A DNA stretch of 64,000 bases from Paludibacteraceae bacterium (GCA_017550335.1 JAFZPM010000034.1:24970-88969); one strand, 5' to 3'. Numbered from the stretch's first letter, positions 28,586 through 38,585 are shown. Made by a program: numbers and translations. Notes: generated by a model from the sequence alone, not told the origin.

Positions 28586-30366
28586 TCCTTACGAGTAATA
28601 TGAATTTTTGGTTGTGCAAATATAGCGATTCCACTCATACTAGAGAAATCATTCACTCCTTTTTTCGAACACATGACATTAAGAATAATATTGCCATATA
28701 ACCCCTTTTCATTAACGGAAAGCATCTGCCACTCTCCTTTTCTGCTCATATCGTACTGAGCTTCATAAGCCTTGCAACGACGCTCCTCAACACGAATCTC
28801 CAACGTCTCCGCATCAAAATCCCTAGACGCATACATGTAAATCGAAAAAGAAACGGAATCAGACTCGCTGACCGAACATTGATCAAAACAATAGTACATC
28901 GTCGCCCATTCATGCCACTGCTCCGTCTTTATCCTACTATCTATTTGTAATCCGTAAGCTCCCACTAGATCCTGGGGAAGATCACCTGGCAAAGCATCCA
29001 CACGCTCAAAGAAACGCTGGAAGGATGCATACGCACTCTTTTTATCTTTCTGAATGTACTTAACGGAAAGACATAAGATAGCGATAAGCGACGACACCAA
29101 ACAAAACCACTTCCAGCCTTTGGAAGGCGCAAAATCCTCCTTTTCATCGGACAATCCAGCCACCAATAACATCACCGCTATCGGGTATGTCCCTATGGAC
29201 CTACTTAACATGGACTCGAAAAAAAGATTGATGCACAACATAGGGATCCATATACGATAATACGAACGAAGAGAGGTCTTCCAAAACATAGGAAACGATA
29301 ACATACCCACGAACAGCAATAAACCCACTACCCCATTCTCCACCAGAACCTCCAAAAACTGGTTATGCATCTCCCAATGCGACTCGATCGCCATGGCGAA
29401 ATTCCTTTCTTCGTACACCTCCTGCAACAATTCAGCCGCCATACCGCATCCATATCCCCACAACGGATGTGGACAATGCTTGAACAATTCCCAGCCACAA
29501 CTCCATATCTCGAAACGAGGATCCGCTTCCGCTAACGAAAAAGTGGAATCATTCAATGAGATTAAAATATTATTCACCCTTTCATTACGAAGCAACAAGA
29601 AAAATAAAACGATAAGAGCGAATAACATAATCACCCATCCCTTCCATCCCGGGACTAGCCTCCTCAATTCCAGAAGAAAAAGGCAAAAGGAGAGGAACAA
29701 AAAAGACAAGAATGATATCCTCGCATCGGTAAGATAAACGAATAAACCGGTGAAAACAAATATAGTCAGGAAAATGGAAACCCTCCGTTTACTCCAAGAA
29801 TCGGAAAAAAAGTGGTAAAAAATGAGCAATGCGGTCAATAAATCAAAACACATATAAGTACGATGAACCACCATGTTCACAACACATTGGAAACATAAAC
29901 GCACGTTCATGAAAGACCTCGGCACATTTTCGAAATCCGCCACCAACGAATAAGCAAAGACCAAAAGAACAATCAGCGCCATGCCGTAGGATCCATATGC
30001 GAAGGATTTCATCGCCCTGCGCGATGGAATCCGTCCACGAATAAGGAATGCCAAAGCGAAGAGCAACAGCGGCAAACGTATCTGGAACTGCAAACGGGTA
30101 AAAGAACTTGTTTCCGCATGAAGCAACAAAGATGACAACGAAGCGTAAACCATAAACGCAAAGACCAGAATGAACATCATGTTAGGTCTATTCCTCACTA
30201 CCCCCGAAACACCCCCGATCAAAGAAAAAAGAGAACACAACAGCACGACACCACAGGCGACAGGTGAAAAATTCACAAAGGGAACAAAAAAAAAGGCGAA
30301 AACCAATAGTTCATCCACCATTTCCCCGAAGAATAGCTTATTCATACACCTCACCATAAAATCCAT
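28582..30366 (-). CDS. O-antigen ligase/polymerase family membrane protein (Wzy_C)
   Basis: A 594-residue protein with about eleven transmembrane helices followed by a soluble C-terminal region of about 170 residues. The Wzy_C signature is ERNFAMAIESHWEMHNQFLEVLVENGVVGLLLF, whose HNQFLEVLVENGVVG segment resembles WaaL ligases. The protein either joins polysaccharide to lipid A-core or polymerises repeat units in the periplasm. It overlaps the upstream EpsG gene by 16 bp if the first ATG is used; an ATG at 30345 would avoid the overlap. The extended C-terminus is longer than in typical WaaL. Confidence 0.82.
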   Translation of the reverse strand: MDFMVRCMNKLFFGEMVDELLVFAFFFVPFVNFSPVACGVVLLCSLFSLIGGVSGVVRNRPNMMFILVFAFMVYASLSSLLLHAETSSFTRLQFQIRLPLLLFALAFLIRGRIPSRRAMKSFAYGSYGMALIVLLVFAYSLVADFENVPRSFMNVRLCFQCVVNMVVHRTYMCFDLLTALLIFYHFFSDSWSKRRVSIFLTIFVFTGLFVYLTDARISFLSFLFLSFCLFLLELRRLVPGWKGWVIMLFALIVLFFLLLRNERVNNILISLNDSTFSLAEADPRFEIWSCGWELFKHCPHPLWGYGCGMAAELLQEVYEERNFAMAIESHWEMHNQFLEVLVENGVVGLLLFVGMLSFPMFWKTSLRSYYRIWIPMLCINLFFESMLSRSIGTYPIAVMLLVAGLSDEKEDFAPSKGWKWFCLVSSLIAILCLSVKYIQKDKKSAYASFQRFFERVDALPGDLPQDLVGAYGLQIDSRIKTEQWHEWATMYYCFDQCSVSESDSVSFSIYMYASRDFDAETLEIRVEERRCKAYEAQYDMSRKGEWQMLSVNEKGLYGNIILNVMCSKKGVNDFSSMSGIAIFAQPKIHITRKE

Positions 30367-31439
30367 TTATACGGAATCAAATTTCCATTGCCAAAAGTAA
30401 TGATATAACGGAAATAACCCAGCATGACATAAATCGACAAAAAGGCTAAAAGTAGCCATCTATTTCGGGTTGATTCCACATGCCCTATCATATAGGATAT
30501 CAGAATCATGTATGCGATAACAAAGAATTCCTTAAAGCGGGCAAATATCTCAAACGAAGAAAATGCGATGATCAAGAATGAGGAAATTATAAAAAGATTC
30601 AGGAAAATGTTAAAATACGGCTCCTTCTCCTCATAATAATTACGGTAAAACAAAGCACAAACAAGAATGATGAATATCTCAACGAAATTCAACGGATTAA
30701 TTGTTCCTTTATCCATCACATAATTGGCAAACCTATTGCCTATACCTATTACATCCGCCAAATGTATGCACAAACTGAACAAGTTTTTCCCTACAATGCT
30801 CAGGAAAACCGCCACTAGCATGATAATGAGAATAGTCCTTATGCTGAACTTATGATTTAAGATGAAACAAAAGGGAAGCAATATGATCGCCGAATAATGC
30901 ATGGAAAACGCCACCAAATTCAACAAAATATATTTCCAGTATTCCTTCCTTAAAACATAACGGATAGAAAAAGTGAAAAAGGCTATGGATAAAGCCTGTC
31001 TCGCAAGTGTGAAATCATGCCAAAAATAAGCTTTGTACATATAAAACAGAATGGCGATATACACATATGGCGTATATTCCTTCAAGGATGGAATGAATAT
31101 GCTGAAAGACACCACGGCTATCACAAACGTGAAGAAATAAGGACCATGCGTGAAATCTATGGAACGGACTAACGAGGAAAACACAACAAAACCCTCCTCA
31201 AACGACTTCGTCCGATAATATGGGTGGTATAACCCTCTGAAATAATCCCCAATGCCGACTACCCTTACATAAAAGGACTCATACATCTCGTAGTCACCCC
31301 CTATATGGTCACGGAACGCAGCCATCATAAACATCAACACTATGAACGGAACAGTGATGACAAAACGATTCTTCACTGGAACCACATCGGTCGCAGCACA
31401 TAAGATGGCCAACAAAATGAGTATCACATAGGGAATCAT
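30351..31439 (-). CDS. EpsG-like polysaccharide polymerase (Wzy-type)
   Basis: A 362-residue protein with about ten transmembrane segments. The EpsG-family signature near the N-terminus is FMMAAFRDHIGGDYEMYESFYV (R...GxDYxxY), followed by SFEEGFVVFSSLVRS. EpsG proteins polymerise exopolysaccharide or O-antigen repeat units at the inner membrane. The gene lies 3 bp downstream of the flippase gene. Its presence together with a second Wzy_C protein suggests one is the polymerase and the other the ligase. Confidence 0.85.
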   Translation of the reverse strand: MIPYVILILLAILCAATDVVPVKNRFVITVPFIVLMFMMAAFRDHIGGDYEMYESFYVRVVGIGDYFRGLYHPYYRTKSFEEGFVVFSSLVRSIDFTHGPYFFTFVIAVVSFSIFIPSLKEYTPYVYIAILFYMYKAYFWHDFTLARQALSIAFFTFSIRYVLRKEYWKYILLNLVAFSMHYSAIILLPFCFILNHKFSIRTILIIMLVAVFLSIVGKNLFSLCIHLADVIGIGNRFANYVMDKGTINPLNFVEIFIILVCALFYRNYYEEKEPYFNIFLNLFIISSFLIIAFSSFEIFARFKEFFVIAYMILISYMIGHVESTRNRWLLLAFLSIYVMLGYFRYIITFGNGNLIPYKWILW

Positions 31440-31442
31440 ACG

Positions 31443-32975
31443 TTATCTTTTATGCTTAAACCTCCCCAAAATCCCGTTGTATAATGCATTCCTGTCTTCT
31501 TTCCCGAAAAGCAACAACGAACACAAAAATACAAAAAATACTACTATGCCACACAAAATCAAATCGAATAAAGCATATAATTTGTCCTGTGAACATAGGA
31601 ACGTATCCTTCAGCATCATCTGGAATAGCATCAATAAACCACACGAAACGACGAAGAAGACGACTATACTCAATACATCTTTCAGCATCTGCCATTTCCC
31701 CTTGATTCGGATCTTATAACACAAAATAAGAACGGAAAGCGACTGCCCGACTAAATAGAATAGGGCCACATTCTCTAAACGGCAATACTGCACAAACCCT
31801 AAACATAACACAATGGAAACAACATTTCCGATAGCTACCGTTACCGCATAATCTGTCACCCTCTCACGCGCGATCATTGCCTGGCCGCAGATCATCACAA
31901 AAACCAAAAGGACGATGGATATACCCAAATACGCAAGTATACTCACAAATTGTTCATTACACTCAGAGAATAACAGATAAGATATCTGTTCGCCGTTCGT
32001 CTGCATCAACACGGCAATAATAACCGTGAAATACAACAGTAACCTTATAAAACGCCTCAACTCGTCGGAAAAGGATTCCTCATCGCCACTGATGAAATAC
32101 TTTGAAAGAAGCGGAGTCATCACAATCGGAACAATCGACGAGAAAACAATATGCGGCAGATTCGTGATCTGCCGGGCGTAATCAAATATCGAAACAGCTC
32201 CCTCTCCGAAACGGGTACAAGAGGATTTCTCAACCAACATATACAATTGGGTGCAAAAGGTGCTCAAGTACATCGGTACGGAAAATGCGACAAAAGGTTT
32301 GGACAAGGCGAGCGACTCAGAGGATATGAGCCGGAAGAACTTAACTTTCCGCTTTAACATGACGGTCAAAAACGAGACAAGAATAATTCCGTTCAAAGTA
32401 GTTGCGACCACCAAGGAATATATACCTAACTGATCCGAAAAAAATACGATGAAAAGGATATTTATCACACTCGCCAACAGGGATATCAGTTCAGGATAGA
32501 AGTATGAATCATATGTGTTTAACAAGGCTATCAATATATTTCCTTGCTGCTGCAAAATAAAATAGGGAATCAACGAAACAATCATCCACTCTAGGAACTC
32601 GCCTTGGGAGGAATCGAACCCAGGCGCCAAAACATGGATGACCGAACCCATTAAGAGGATTGTGGCGACAGCGATGAGAAAAAAGGATAAACTGAAAAGG
32701 TTCATCAGCGAATTGACCGATTTCATCGCATATTCCTCACCTTTTTTTTCCTTTAGGAAAATATATTTCGTCCGGAAAGTCTCATTGATCGGAGAATATA
32801 AAAAGACCAAAATGATTCCAAAAAACCCTATGGACAATACCCAGGAATCCCGCTGAAATGTCGTGCCGAAATATTTTACGGATAGATATAAGACCACCAA
32901 CCCCAAAAACATCTTCAAGAAGCGAAAGAAGCCTAACGCTATCGAAATCCTACGAGGTGTGGATAATAAATTCAT
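31443..32975 (-). CDS. Lipid-linked oligosaccharide flippase (MurJ/Wzx-like)
   Basis: A 510-residue protein with about 13-14 transmembrane helices and the MVF/MOP arrangement (FLKMFLGLVVLYLSVKYFGTTFQRDSWVLSIGFFG..., SPINETFRTKYIFLKEKKG, FDYARQITNLPHIVFSSIVPIVMTPLLSKYF). The last block resembles the MurJ motif with Leu-Pro. It likely translocates undecaprenyl-linked repeat units for the cluster's polysaccharide. First gene of the four-gene operon, with a consensus promoter at 33046-33076. Confidence 0.83.
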   Translation of the reverse strand: MNLLSTPRRISIALGFFRFLKMFLGLVVLYLSVKYFGTTFQRDSWVLSIGFFGIILVFLYSPINETFRTKYIFLKEKKGEEYAMKSVNSLMNLFSLSFFLIAVATILLMGSVIHVLAPGFDSSQGEFLEWMIVSLIPYFILQQQGNILIALLNTYDSYFYPELISLLASVINILFIVFFSDQLGIYSLVVATTLNGIILVSFLTVMLKRKVKFFRLISSESLALSKPFVAFSVPMYLSTFCTQLYMLVEKSSCTRFGEGAVSIFDYARQITNLPHIVFSSIVPIVMTPLLSKYFISGDEESFSDELRRFIRLLLYFTVIIAVLMQTNGEQISYLLFSECNEQFVSILAYLGISIVLLVFVMICGQAMIARERVTDYAVTVAIGNVVSIVLCLGFVQYCRLENVALFYLVGQSLSVLILCYKIRIKGKWQMLKDVLSIVVFFVVSCGLLMLFQMMLKDTFLCSQDKLYALFDLILCGIVVFFVFLCSLLLFGKEDRNALYNGILGRFKHKR

Positions 32976-33465
32976 AAATACTTTGCTACGCTGTTAATAT
33001 TCGGACATTCTATCCTTCAAAGTAATACAATTCTTCCTATTCAGGCAAAATTATAACTATTTAACCATATTTCAAAACCCAACGTCTCACAACGTATATT
33101 CGTACCTTAAAATGTGAAGTGCAAAAATATTACAAAGAATTAAAGAAGACGAGAGAAGTGGAATGGAAATTATTTCTCTCGTTCAACGGTTTAACTTGTG
33201 CTGAATAAACTTGATAAAATCATCGGAGAAATCGTCAAAATCAGCACCTTTTAGGAATGTACTATCTAATAAGCACGTTAACATTTTCAATAGCACCTTT
33301 TTATCCACTACACTATCGGAACATGATCAACTTTCCATTTAATAATCATAACGACCTAATTACATAACACTGATCATAAGCGATAGGTACCGCCTGACAG
33401 GTCGAATCGAATCCTCGCTATCCATTATCCTGAAGAATTTCATACCCTTTAGACCGATCATACTT
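32976..33465. other. Intergenic region with flippase promoter and the 5' extension of an acetyltransferase frame
   Basis: A 490-bp gap. It contains the minus-strand flippase promoter (33046-33076). From 33352 the plus strand is open in frame with the acetyltransferase at 33466 and the translation there (SDRYRLTG ... IPFRPIILLGLRLSQY) resembles the N-terminus of serine acetyltransferases. There is no ATG, GTG or TTG in that stretch. Nothing recognisable lies between 33080 and 33350. Confidence 0.55.
33046..33076 (-). promoter_or_regulatory. Promoter of the flippase-EpsG-ligase-GT2 operon
   Basis: Minus-strand -7 TAATTTTG (plus CAAAATTA, 33046-33053) and -33 TTTG (plus CAAA, 33073-33076), 19-bp spacer, 71 bp upstream of the flippase ATG. 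Confidence 0.7.
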
Positions 33466-33906
33466 TTGGGGCTACGACTAAGCCAATATAAAGGTCCGCT
33501 TACTCCATTTTGTATCGTTATGTATGTGCACACCTGCTGTAGGTCACAAGTACGGATCTCCCTATCAACAAAAAACGGATATGGTTTTTACATTGGCCAT
33601 GACATCTGCATGGTGATGGGCAAGGGAACCATCATAGGCAATAATGTCAACCTATCCCAGTTCCTGAACATCGGAACGAACTACGGAACCCCCGCCATCA
33701 TTGACAACAATGTCTATATCGGTCCAAACGTATGCAATGTGGAGGATGTCAAAATCGGTTGTAACGCATCGATTGGAGCAGGTGCCGTGATAACCAAGGA
33801 TATCCCCGAAAACGCTACCGCCGCAGGTGTTCCCATTAATGTACTGTACTATAACAATCCTGATAGATTCGTCAAAAACCAATACCCAGTCGAGGTCTCG
33901 AAGTAA
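33466..33906 (+). CDS. Serine acetyltransferase-like hexapeptide transferase, 5' end uncertain
   Basis: The frame from a TTG at 33466 gives 146 residues with left-handed beta-helix hexapeptide repeats: TKNGYGFYIGHDICMVMGKGTIIGNNVNLSQFLNIGTNYGTPAIIDNNVYIGPNVCNVEDVKIG in order, ending GAVITKDIPENATAAGVP. It most resembles the serine acetyltransferases found in polysaccharide clusters, which probably O- or N-acetylate sugars. Those proteins carry about 40 more N-terminal residues, and matching codons are present in frame from 33352, but without a standard start codon. It could use CTG at 33370, an ATA, or be a start-loss pseudogene. The acyltransferase gene follows 63 bp later. Confidence 0.65.
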   Translation: MGLRLSQYKGPLTPFCIVMYVHTCCRSQVRISLSTKNGYGFYIGHDICMVMGKGTIIGNNVNLSQFLNIGTNYGTPAIIDNNVYIGPNVCNVEDVKIGCNASIGAGAVITKDIPENATAAGVPINVLYYNNPDRFVKNQYPVEVSK

Positions 33907-33915
33907 TGGTAACAG

Positions 33916-33946
33916 TTGTATAAATTATAAAAAAAAACTAGTTTTG
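33916..33946 (+). promoter_or_regulatory. Promoter of the acyltransferase gene
   Basis: TTG (33916-33918), 20 bp, TAGTTTTG (33939-33946), 24 bp before the ATG at 33970. It implies transcription separate from the acetyltransferase-like gene. Confidence 0.6.
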
Positions 33947-33969
33947 CGATAAAATACAAGTATACACAC

Positions 33970-35103
33970 ATGAATACAGGCAAAGTCAGGGCATCTAATT
34001 TCGAGTTGCTGAGAATATTCTCAATGATTTTAATCGTACTGAACCACCTTTGCCAACACGGCATATGGTTTAGGTTAGACGCTGAGATTACGACGAATCT
34101 ATGCATCTCAAATTGTCTCCTTGGATGGACTGGCTCACTCGGAAACTGGCTGTTCGTATTGACATCCGGATACTTCGTTTCAAAATCAGAATTTAGTTGG
34201 AAGAAGGTTTTTAAACTTTGGTCACAGGTTTTCTTCTATTCCGTAATCATCGGTGTCATACTATATCTTTCCCAGACGCCATTAATCGGTTTTTATAATG
34301 AGGATTACATAGAGTTGGGATTTTTCGAAGCGGCTAAGCCTGCCACATTGATTGACTTGGCCCAGTCATTCGCTCCAACTCTTTATAGCAATAACTGGTT
34401 TGCGTCCTCATACCTTCTTTTTTACTGCTTCACACCATTCTTGAATGAAAGCTTAAAAGTTTTAGATGAGAAAAAACATAAGCATCTTGTCATACTTATG
34501 ATTTTCGCCGGAACGATCATCTACATGATATATGGACAAAGACTATTTGACGAAGGCAATCTTTTCTACTTCATACTGGGATATTACGTTGCCAGCTATA
34601 TACGAATATATGATCCTAAATTACTGAAAAACAATAAAATAAATATCATAGGCTGTGTTACGCTGTCTACATGTTTCATCTTGTGGATACTGATGGTTTT
34701 GTATTATAGGGACAAAGTGCCATTTATCGCTAACCACTATATGCAGTTTTTCTCATATCCATTTGCCATGACTCGGTTCCCTTCTTTATTGAACGCCATA
34801 TTTGTATTTAGCATTTTCCATCATCTGAAAATAGAAAACAACAAATTAATCAACACATTGGCTGGCACAACATTCGGTATATATCTCATACACGAGAATC
34901 AATTGTTGAACATGGTGATCTGGCATAAACTATTCCAATTCGATTTATTCCTTGACTCAAAATTCCTTTTCGCCTATATGATCTTCGCAATTATCATTGT
35001 CTTTCTGGTATGTGCGGGAATAGACTGGTTAAGGCAACGATATGTAGAGAAACCGCTGATGAATTTAATATTCTCCAAACAGCAGAAAGAAATAAAAGCC
35101 TAG
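33970..35103 (+). CDS. Acyltransferase 3 family membrane protein (surface-glycan O-acetyltransferase)
   Basis: A 377-residue protein with ten transmembrane helices. The acyltransferase_3 signature is at the N-terminus: ASNFELLRIFSMILIVLNHL, where R...H near helix 1 are the conserved catalytic residues (the R-x10-H pattern). Later come YLLFYCFTPFLNE and FGIYLIHENQLL. The family moves acetyl or other acyl groups onto sugars of O-antigen, capsule or peptidoglycan in the inner membrane. The gene closes the polysaccharide cluster. Confidence 0.88.
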   Translation: MNTGKVRASNFELLRIFSMILIVLNHLCQHGIWFRLDAEITTNLCISNCLLGWTGSLGNWLFVLTSGYFVSKSEFSWKKVFKLWSQVFFYSVIIGVILYLSQTPLIGFYNEDYIELGFFEAAKPATLIDLAQSFAPTLYSNNWFASSYLLFYCFTPFLNESLKVLDEKKHKHLVILMIFAGTIIYMIYGQRLFDEGNLFYFILGYYVASYIRIYDPKLLKNNKINIIGCVTLSTCFILWILMVLYYRDKVPFIANHYMQFFSYPFAMTRFPSLLNAIFVFSIFHHLKIENNKLINTLAGTTFGIYLIHENQLLNMVIWHKLFQFDLFLDSKFLFAYMIFAIIIVFLVCAGIDWLRQRYVEKPLMNLIFSKQQKEIKA

Positions 35104-35147
35104 GCGGAATAGAATAAAAAAAGGCTGTTTTTAAGGTACGATCTTTA

Positions 35148-38100
35148 TCATACCGACTCGAAATATTGCCCTAAATACCAGATATATCCCTCCGCCTGGT
35201 AGCCCATCTGCTCCAGTAACTTCACATATTCATCTACTTGTTTCTTATGCTTAGGGGATTTTTGACCGAACTTGAAATCGACCACCGTCATATGGTTCCC
35301 TTCCCGAATCACCCTGTCCGGACGGCGTGTCTGCAGCACTCCCTGCTCATCACGGAACAGAATGGAACATTCATTGTACAGCCTCAACCCAGGACGGAAC
35401 CATTTCTTCGCCTCCTCCGTCGCCATCGCTTTATGCATGGACTCCAATATGCTTCGTTTCTGTTCCCCATTTTCGAACAATCCCTCGAAATCCATCTTTT
35501 CCACCACATCATCCACATCCTCCGCCGATGTAATCTTGGAAAACAGATAGTGAAGCAGTTTACCCCTACTGATATATTCGTTGCGCTTTTCCCATTCCGA
35601 ATCCTCGTTTTCCTCGATGAAATCGTTGGATTTATTGGATTGACGGAACTTTCCCTTCTGCTGGTAGTTGACACATTTGAAATCGTACTTATGGGGAACC
35701 CGCTTGAAAGGATTCTTGGAATTATTCTTTTGCGACATCTCATCTCCATCGACGACAAGCTCTCCATCGATAAATGTACTGTTTTCCGCATCCCATCTAC
35801 CTCCCGAATGTTGTTCCAACACGGTGGCGAGGCGATGGGATATCAAAGAATCCTTCTTATCCTCCCCTTTTTTGTTAGTTGGATTCTTACGCTTGCCCAA
35901 TACGACCATATTCTTCTCCGCCCGGGTCAGGGCGACATAAAGGACATTCAGATTATCCATGAAACTCTCCACACACTCTCTGTTGTAAGCATCCACGAAA
36001 TAGGAGTTCTTCATCGAATCCCCCATCTTAATGGCGGCCAAAGGTAACTCATCGAACCGTTCGCCTAATTCTTCGGTACTCTCCCATAACAAAGGAGCAT
36101 TCTTACCACTCTTAGGACCTAACTTCCAATTACAGAACGGAATAAGGACTGTATGGAATTCAAGTCCCTTGGATTTATGGATCGTCATGATCCTGATACC
36201 ACTTGCTTCGCCACTCGGGATAGAAACGCTATGCAAATATTCGTCCCAATGTTTTACGAACAATCGGATATCGGAGGACTTCTTAACCAGGAACTCGTTG
36301 ATTTTATCGAGGAAAAAACAGAAATAACTCTCTTGGTTCGCAATACGTTCAAGCCGCATGATCCGATAGATTTCCTCCACCATCTCATACAATGGAAGAA
36401 GCGCTAATTTTTCGATGGATTCGATGATTTCTTTTTGTTCTTCCGTCAGATTATTCAAATCGGGAGGAAGGATGGCCTCATCCTTCTTTCCGATCTTTCC
36501 ATATGCATGCAACAACTGTGTCAGGGCTAAATTACAATTCTTCGTCCTCCTTTCCCTGATATCTCCCCCGAGAAGCACAATATACCGCATCGCGCTGATT
36601 ATGCATTGAATAGCCTCGGACGTATCCAAATTATATGCGTCCTGCGAGATCAACTCGAAACAAAATCCTTCGTTCCCCACTTCCTCCTTGAATTCGGCGA
36701 ACTTATTCGCTATTTTCGGTACATAATCATTCTTATTGACCAGAATGGCTATCTGTTCCGGTTTGATGCCACATTGCTGCATCGATTTGACCTCCTCCGC
36801 AAGAGCGCATAGCATTTTCTCCTCATAGTTTTTCGAATCCTCAAAAAGCTGTACCTTCACATATCCCTTATCCGCTTTTTTCCCTTTCCTGCAGTTCTGT
36901 CTGACATCATTGTAAGCCTCAATCATGCTATCCAACAACGGGTGGTCGATTTCATCCTGACGATATAGTTCAGGCATATGCTGAAAAACCAAATTGTTGA
37001 AATCGACGATTCTCTGCTCACTTCTCCAATTATCTTCCATTTTAACGACTTTCGGGGAAATATGCGCCATTTCATCGGACAATTCTCCCAGCAACTGCCA
37101 CTTTCCATTCCTGAACCGATAAATGGATTGCTTCTGATCACCCACAATCAGACTGCTCATCTGTCTTGAAGCACATTCATCGATAAGTGGTTTAAAATTA
37201 AGCCATTGAGCTTCACTGGTGTCCTGAAACTCATCTATCATGATATGATCCAAGTAGGTACCGATCTTTTCGTAAATGAACGGAGCGTCATTATCCTCAA
37301 TCATCGCATTCAACAACGCTTGGGTATCAGAAAGAATAAATTGGTTCTTCTCCTCATTGATTTTCTGCATCAACAAGTCCATATAATTCAACAATCCGAC
37401 ATTGAAGAGATTGCTTGAAATCAGATCAATAGTATTAATGTCAGTGATATTCCGGCTTCTGATTTTTTCCGTTTCATCGAGAATTTTCAATAAATAATCT
37501 TCATTTTCCCGAAGCAAACCGGCATGAGGGGTTTTTTCTTTCCAAAGCGAATGATTCCCTTCCAAGATAGCAAGGCAATAAGAGTTTATATCACCTAACA
37601 CTCCACTCGCCATTCTTCGGAAATAACCAGGAAGTCCCTTGCTGCCCTGATGAAAATCGGAATCCTCAAGGCCATTCTCCCCATAAAACGATATAAACCG
37701 TTTGGCCGGTTCCTGTATTTCTCCTACCAGTTTCTTTCGATATGCTTGTAACTTTTCCCTGTATGGATATAGTTTTTTTCCATCAGCACTCAAAAATGCA
37801 AAGAGTTTTTTCGACTGCTTTTTGAATGTCTCCCCAAAAAGAGCCTTTCCGAAATTTTCGATTTCCTCGGAAATATTCCAGCTTCTCTCATTATCTAGCT
37901 TGTCGGAAAGGAAAAGTTGAACCCACTTGAACAAATCATTGTTAGACGTAATATTTTCCAACAAAGAAGCGACCGTTTCCGAAAGGACTGGAGCTTCGTC
38001 TATCTCAATGTTCAAATGCGTACCCAATCCCAACTCCTTCTCCAGATTACGGAGAACGGTCTGGAAAAAGGAGTCGATCGTCTCGATATGGAAACTGCTG

Positions 38101-38435
38101 TAGTTGTGAAGCATCAATGACAAAGCGACTCTCGCCTGAGACACAATATAGGAACGGCTCTTGAATTTAGCGTCAAAACTTCCCAATTCATCGGAAATAA
38201 CGGTGATATCTCCCTGGGAGTCATCGAGGTTCTTGGCGATTCCGTACAAAGTGGTGATGATACGGCTTTTCATCTCGGCGGTCGCCTTGTTAGTGAAGGT
38301 CACGGCCAGAATGCGCTCAAAACAGGTGGGATCCTCGATGATATACTTGAGGAACTCCATCGTCAACCGGTATGTCTTCCCGGAACCAGCCGACGCTTTA
38401 TATATCTTCAGTAAATGTTCGCTTCTCTCTTCCAT
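35148..38435 (-). CDS. UvrD/RecB-type helicase-nuclease, AddA-like
   Basis: A 1095-residue protein. Helicase motif I KASAGSGKT is at residues 13-21, motif Ia AVTFTNKATAEM follows, motif II appears as DHIMIDEFQDTS, motif III as LIVGDQKQSIYRFR, and motifs V/VI as RIMTIHKSKGLEFHTVLIPF and LNVLYVALTRAEKNMVVLG. The C-terminal RecB-type nuclease has GKLLHYLFSKI, then RPDRV and VVDFKFGQKSPKHKKQVDEY with the D...DFK catalytic core. AddA-type enzymes resect double-strand breaks for recombination and degrade linear foreign DNA. The AddB-like PD-(D/E)XK partner expected next to it is not within the window. Confidence 0.88.
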   Translation of the reverse strand: MEERSEHLLKIYKASAGSGKTYRLTMEFLKYIIEDPTCFERILAVTFTNKATAEMKSRIITTLYGIAKNLDDSQGDITVISDELGSFDAKFKSRSYIVSQARVALSLMLHNYSSFHIETIDSFFQTVLRNLEKELGLGTHLNIEIDEAPVLSETVASLLENITSNNDLFKWVQLFLSDKLDNERSWNISEEIENFGKALFGETFKKQSKKLFAFLSADGKKLYPYREKLQAYRKKLVGEIQEPAKRFISFYGENGLEDSDFHQGSKGLPGYFRRMASGVLGDINSYCLAILEGNHSLWKEKTPHAGLLRENEDYLLKILDETEKIRSRNITDINTIDLISSNLFNVGLLNYMDLLMQKINEEKNQFILSDTQALLNAMIEDNDAPFIYEKIGTYLDHIMIDEFQDTSEAQWLNFKPLIDECASRQMSSLIVGDQKQSIYRFRNGKWQLLGELSDEMAHISPKVVKMEDNWRSEQRIVDFNNLVFQHMPELYRQDEIDHPLLDSMIEAYNDVRQNCRKGKKADKGYVKVQLFEDSKNYEEKMLCALAEEVKSMQQCGIKPEQIAILVNKNDYVPKIANKFAEFKEEVGNEGFCFELISQDAYNLDTSEAIQCIISAMRYIVLLGGDIRERRTKNCNLALTQLLHAYGKIGKKDEAILPPDLNNLTEEQKEIIESIEKLALLPLYEMVEEIYRIMRLERIANQESYFCFFLDKINEFLVKKSSDIRLFVKHWDEYLHSVSIPSGEASGIRIMTIHKSKGLEFHTVLIPFCNWKLGPKSGKNAPLLWESTEELGERFDELPLAAIKMGDSMKNSYFVDAYNRECVESFMDNLNVLYVALTRAEKNMVVLGKRKNPTNKKGEDKKDSLISHRLATVLEQHSGGRWDAENSTFIDGELVVDGDEMSQKNNSKNPFKRVPHKYDFKCVNYQQKGKFRQSNKSNDFIEENEDSEWEKRNEYISRGKLLHYLFSKITSAEDVDDVVEKMDFEGLFENGEQKRSILESMHKAMATEEAKKWFRPGLRLYNECSILFRDEQGVLQTRRPDRVIREGNHMTVVDFKFGQKSPKHKKQVDEYVKLLEQMGYQAEGYIWYLGQYFESV

Positions 38436-38585
38436 TAGACTAACTCATGCATTCCCTTGTTTCCAAATCATCCGCAAAATAACAAAAAAACACCCATCAT
38501 TAACACATTTAAGGAAAATACTTCACTCGACTAACACCCTAATAAGTAAAAAATTGCGTACTTTGCAGTCCAAATAGATTGGAGA

